Shown: piece after piece, positions 5,573 through 6,958 of the stretch
Layout: every line of letters begins with the position of its first letter
Position numbering within the stretch: position 1 is the stretch's first letter
Origin: Mycoplasmatota bacterium
GTDB taxonomy: Bacteria; Bacillota_I; Bacilli_A; RF39; UBA660
Assembly: GCA_012840755.1 (NCBI GenBank)
Contig: DUWA01000006.1
Coordinates: 1-6,958, forward strand
Direction: 5' to 3'
DNA: 6,958 bases
The notes under the pieces: generated by a model
What the model was told of the DNA's origin: nothing
Databases searched by the model: none
Seen by the model: the letters and a program-made list of their open reading frames with translations, nothing else
Program-made: the position numbers and the translations under genes

Positions 5573-6958
5573 TTGTTAAGAAATAGTGTAGGAATATATG
5601 TTAGGGTTTCAACTGAGCATCAAACTAAAGAGGGATATTCCATTGCAGCTCAAAAAGAAAATTTAACAAATTTTGCTAAACAGCAAGGTTGGAATATTTT
5701 TGATATATATACTGATGAGGGTATAAGTGGCAAGAATATTCAAGACAGACCAAATGTAAAAAGACTAATTCATGACATAAAAAGCAAGAAAGTAAATGTT
5801 GTTTTATTATATAGATTTGATAGATTAACAAGAGATATGTCAGACACAGAAACTATTATAAAACTTATTCAAGATTGTGGAATTGAGGTTTATACTATTT
5901 CAGGAGGAACAGTTGATGTGTCTACAGCAACTGGAAGATTTTTTATTCGAGTGAGTGGTGCGGTTGCTCAATTAGAAAGAGAACAAACTATTGAAAGGGT
6001 AAAAGCTGCATTTATTCAAAAAGTAAAAGAAGGGAAATCTTTATGCAGCTCTACTCCTTCATATGGATATGATCGACCAAAGCATCAAGAAATTCAAACA
6101 ATTAATGAAGAGGAAGCTAAGGTTGTAAGAAGGATTTTTAAAATGTATGTTGATGGAAAAAGTTTTACTGAGATTGCTAATAAATTGAATGCTGAAGGTA
6201 TTCATACTAAAAAGAGGGGAAAAGTACAAAAAAAGAGAAATAATGAAGAAACTTATATTATAAATAGTGTATGGCAACCAAAAACTATAAGACAAATATT
6301 AACTAATGTAACATATATTGGTGGTGTTAGATATGGTATTAACAATCCTAATGGATTTATAGTTTTAAATGGTTTACATGAACCAATTATTTCAAAAGAT
6401 TTATGGGAAAAAGCACAGGAGAGGCTAAAAAAAGTAAAAAATATATCAAGAACTAATTATCCTAAAGTAGAAGTATATTATTGTGGAACTTTAGTTTGTG
6501 GTTTATGTGGGCATAAATTAACTACACAAAGAGTTATTAAAATTAAAAAAGATGGAACAAAAAAAATATATTATGGTTATAGGTGTGTAAATAGGGAAAA
6601 AGGTCAATGTAGTGCAATAGGTATAAGCCATAAAAAAGTTGAAGAAGCTTTTTTAAAATATATTAATAATATAGCTGAACTTTCTGAAATTAAAAATATT
6701 AATAATATAAATTATAATGGAGAAAGTTTAATTAATATTAATCAATTAAAAAAGCGTATTATAGAAATAGAAAAGAAAAAAGAAGAAGTCATGAATTTAT
6801 TTATAATAAATAATATAGATAATAGTCAAATGAAATATATGATTAGTAAATTAGAAGAACAATTTAATATATTAAATGAGGAATTAGAAGAAGAAAAAAA
6901 GCAATATGATTCTATAAAAATTGATAGAAAATTAATTCCTAAAACTATAAAAGAACAT
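5573..6958 (+). CDS. Large serine recombinase (site-specific integrase), C-terminus beyond window
   Basis: The frame is open from TTG 5573 to the window edge, 462 residues. Order of domains: resolvase catalytic domain at about 6-150 with nucleophile Ser13 in YVRVSTEHQ (9-17), the arginine motif YRFDRLTRD (80-88) and the long helix GAVAQLEREQTIERVKAA (129-146); a recombinase domain at about 162-285 (WQPKTIRQILTNVTYIGG, 234-251); a zinc ribbon with Cys309, Cys312, Cys338 and Cys346; then a coiled coil at about 390-445. This is the full layout of large serine integrases, usually 500-550 residues, so the end is probably 100-300 bases beyond the window. All key residues are present, so it is probably active. 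TTG is chosen because no ATG or GTG lies before the catalytic motif and it starts one base after the 44-aa ORF; AAGG at 5557-5560 is a rather distant ribosome site (12 bases). It cuts and rejoins att sites through a serine-DNA linkage and most likely moved this element. Confidence 0.93.
   Translation, partial: MLRNSVGIYVRVSTEHQTKEGYSIAAQKENLTNFAKQQGWNIFDIYTDEGISGKNIQDRPNVKRLIHDIKSKKVNVVLLYRFDRLTRDMSDTETIIKLIQDCGIEVYTISGGTVDVSTATGRFFIRVSGAVAQLEREQTIERVKAAFIQKVKEGKSLCSSTPSYGYDRPKHQEIQTINEEEAKVVRRIFKMYVDGKSFTEIANKLNAEGIHTKKRGKVQKKRNNEETYIINSVWQPKTIRQILTNVTYIGGVRYGINNPNGFIVLNGLHEPIISKDLWEKAQERLKKVKNISRTNYPKVEVYYCGTLVCGLCGHKLTTQRVIKIKKDGTKKIYYGYRCVNREKGQCSAIGISHKKVEEAFLKYINNIAELSEIKNINNINYNGESLININQLKKRIIEIEKKKEEVMNLFIINNIDNSQMKYMISKLEEQFNILNEELEEEKKQYDSIKIDRKLIPKTIKEH

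Larger units (their letters stand above)
2504..6958. mobile_element. Serine-recombinase mobile element inserted in an ABC ATPase gene (right end outside window)
   Basis: The left boundary is taken where the ATPase coding sequence loses family resemblance, next to the inverted repeats. Inside are two - strand cargo genes (833 aa and 74 aa), a divergent control region, a 44-aa ORF and a large serine recombinase reading toward the right edge. Serine integrases commonly lie at one end of their element, beside an attachment site; here that would be the unseen right junction. The recombinase lacks perhaps 50-100 residues, so the element is probably only about 5 kb if nothing follows the recombinase. 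No phage structural, conjugation or replication gene is present in view. A less likely alternative is that the recombinase belongs to a larger element extending well past the window, or that the ATPase gene was broken by unrelated rearrangement. Confidence 0.6.

Noticed and set aside
1..6958. CRISPR array, tRNA, rRNA or riboswitch
   Set aside because: No regularly spaced direct repeats, no cloverleaf with a T-loop sequence, and no long structured leader were seen on either strand.

Overview
The window is very AT-rich and uses dense, short-leader bacterial genes with Shine-Dalgarno sites, TAA/TAG stops and TGG tryptophan codons. The standard code is consistent with everything here. This fits a low-GC Bacillota (Clostridia- or Bacilli-like, possibly gut-associated), but no marker gene fixes the taxon.

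Layout. Positions 1-165 hold the last 31 codons of an upstream gene and its terminator. A GT2 glycosyltransferase fused to a methyltransferase-like domain follows on the + strand (165-1532). It meets a convergent - strand gene across a perfect, symmetric terminator hairpin (about 1523-1553). The convergent gene is an ABC transporter permease of the TauC/SsuC type (1537-2331). Its start overlaps the 3' end of its partner ATPase gene, but only the last 59 codons of that ATPase remain (2324-2503).

Immediately beyond the ATPase break the content changes. On the - strand lies a two-gene operon: an 833-residue protein I cannot assign to a family (2782-5283) and a 74-residue cold-shock/OB-fold-like protein (2556-2780), separated by one base. 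A 153-bp divergent intergenic region (5284-5436) leads to a + strand pair: a 44-residue ORF (5437-5571) and a large serine recombinase (5573 to the window end, 462 residues seen, C-terminus missing).

Interpretation. The simplest reading is a compact mobile element running from about 2504 to past 6958, inserted by its serine recombinase into the ABC ATPase gene. The ATPase open frame loses family resemblance exactly at a cluster of inverted repeats (2483-2533) that looks like a recombinase attachment site. The two - strand genes would be the cargo and the 44-aa ORF plus recombinase the mobility module. The other junction and the N-terminal part of the ATPase should lie just beyond the right edge. 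The cargo pair is the most likely undescribed system here; a defence or host-interaction role is only a guess from its location.
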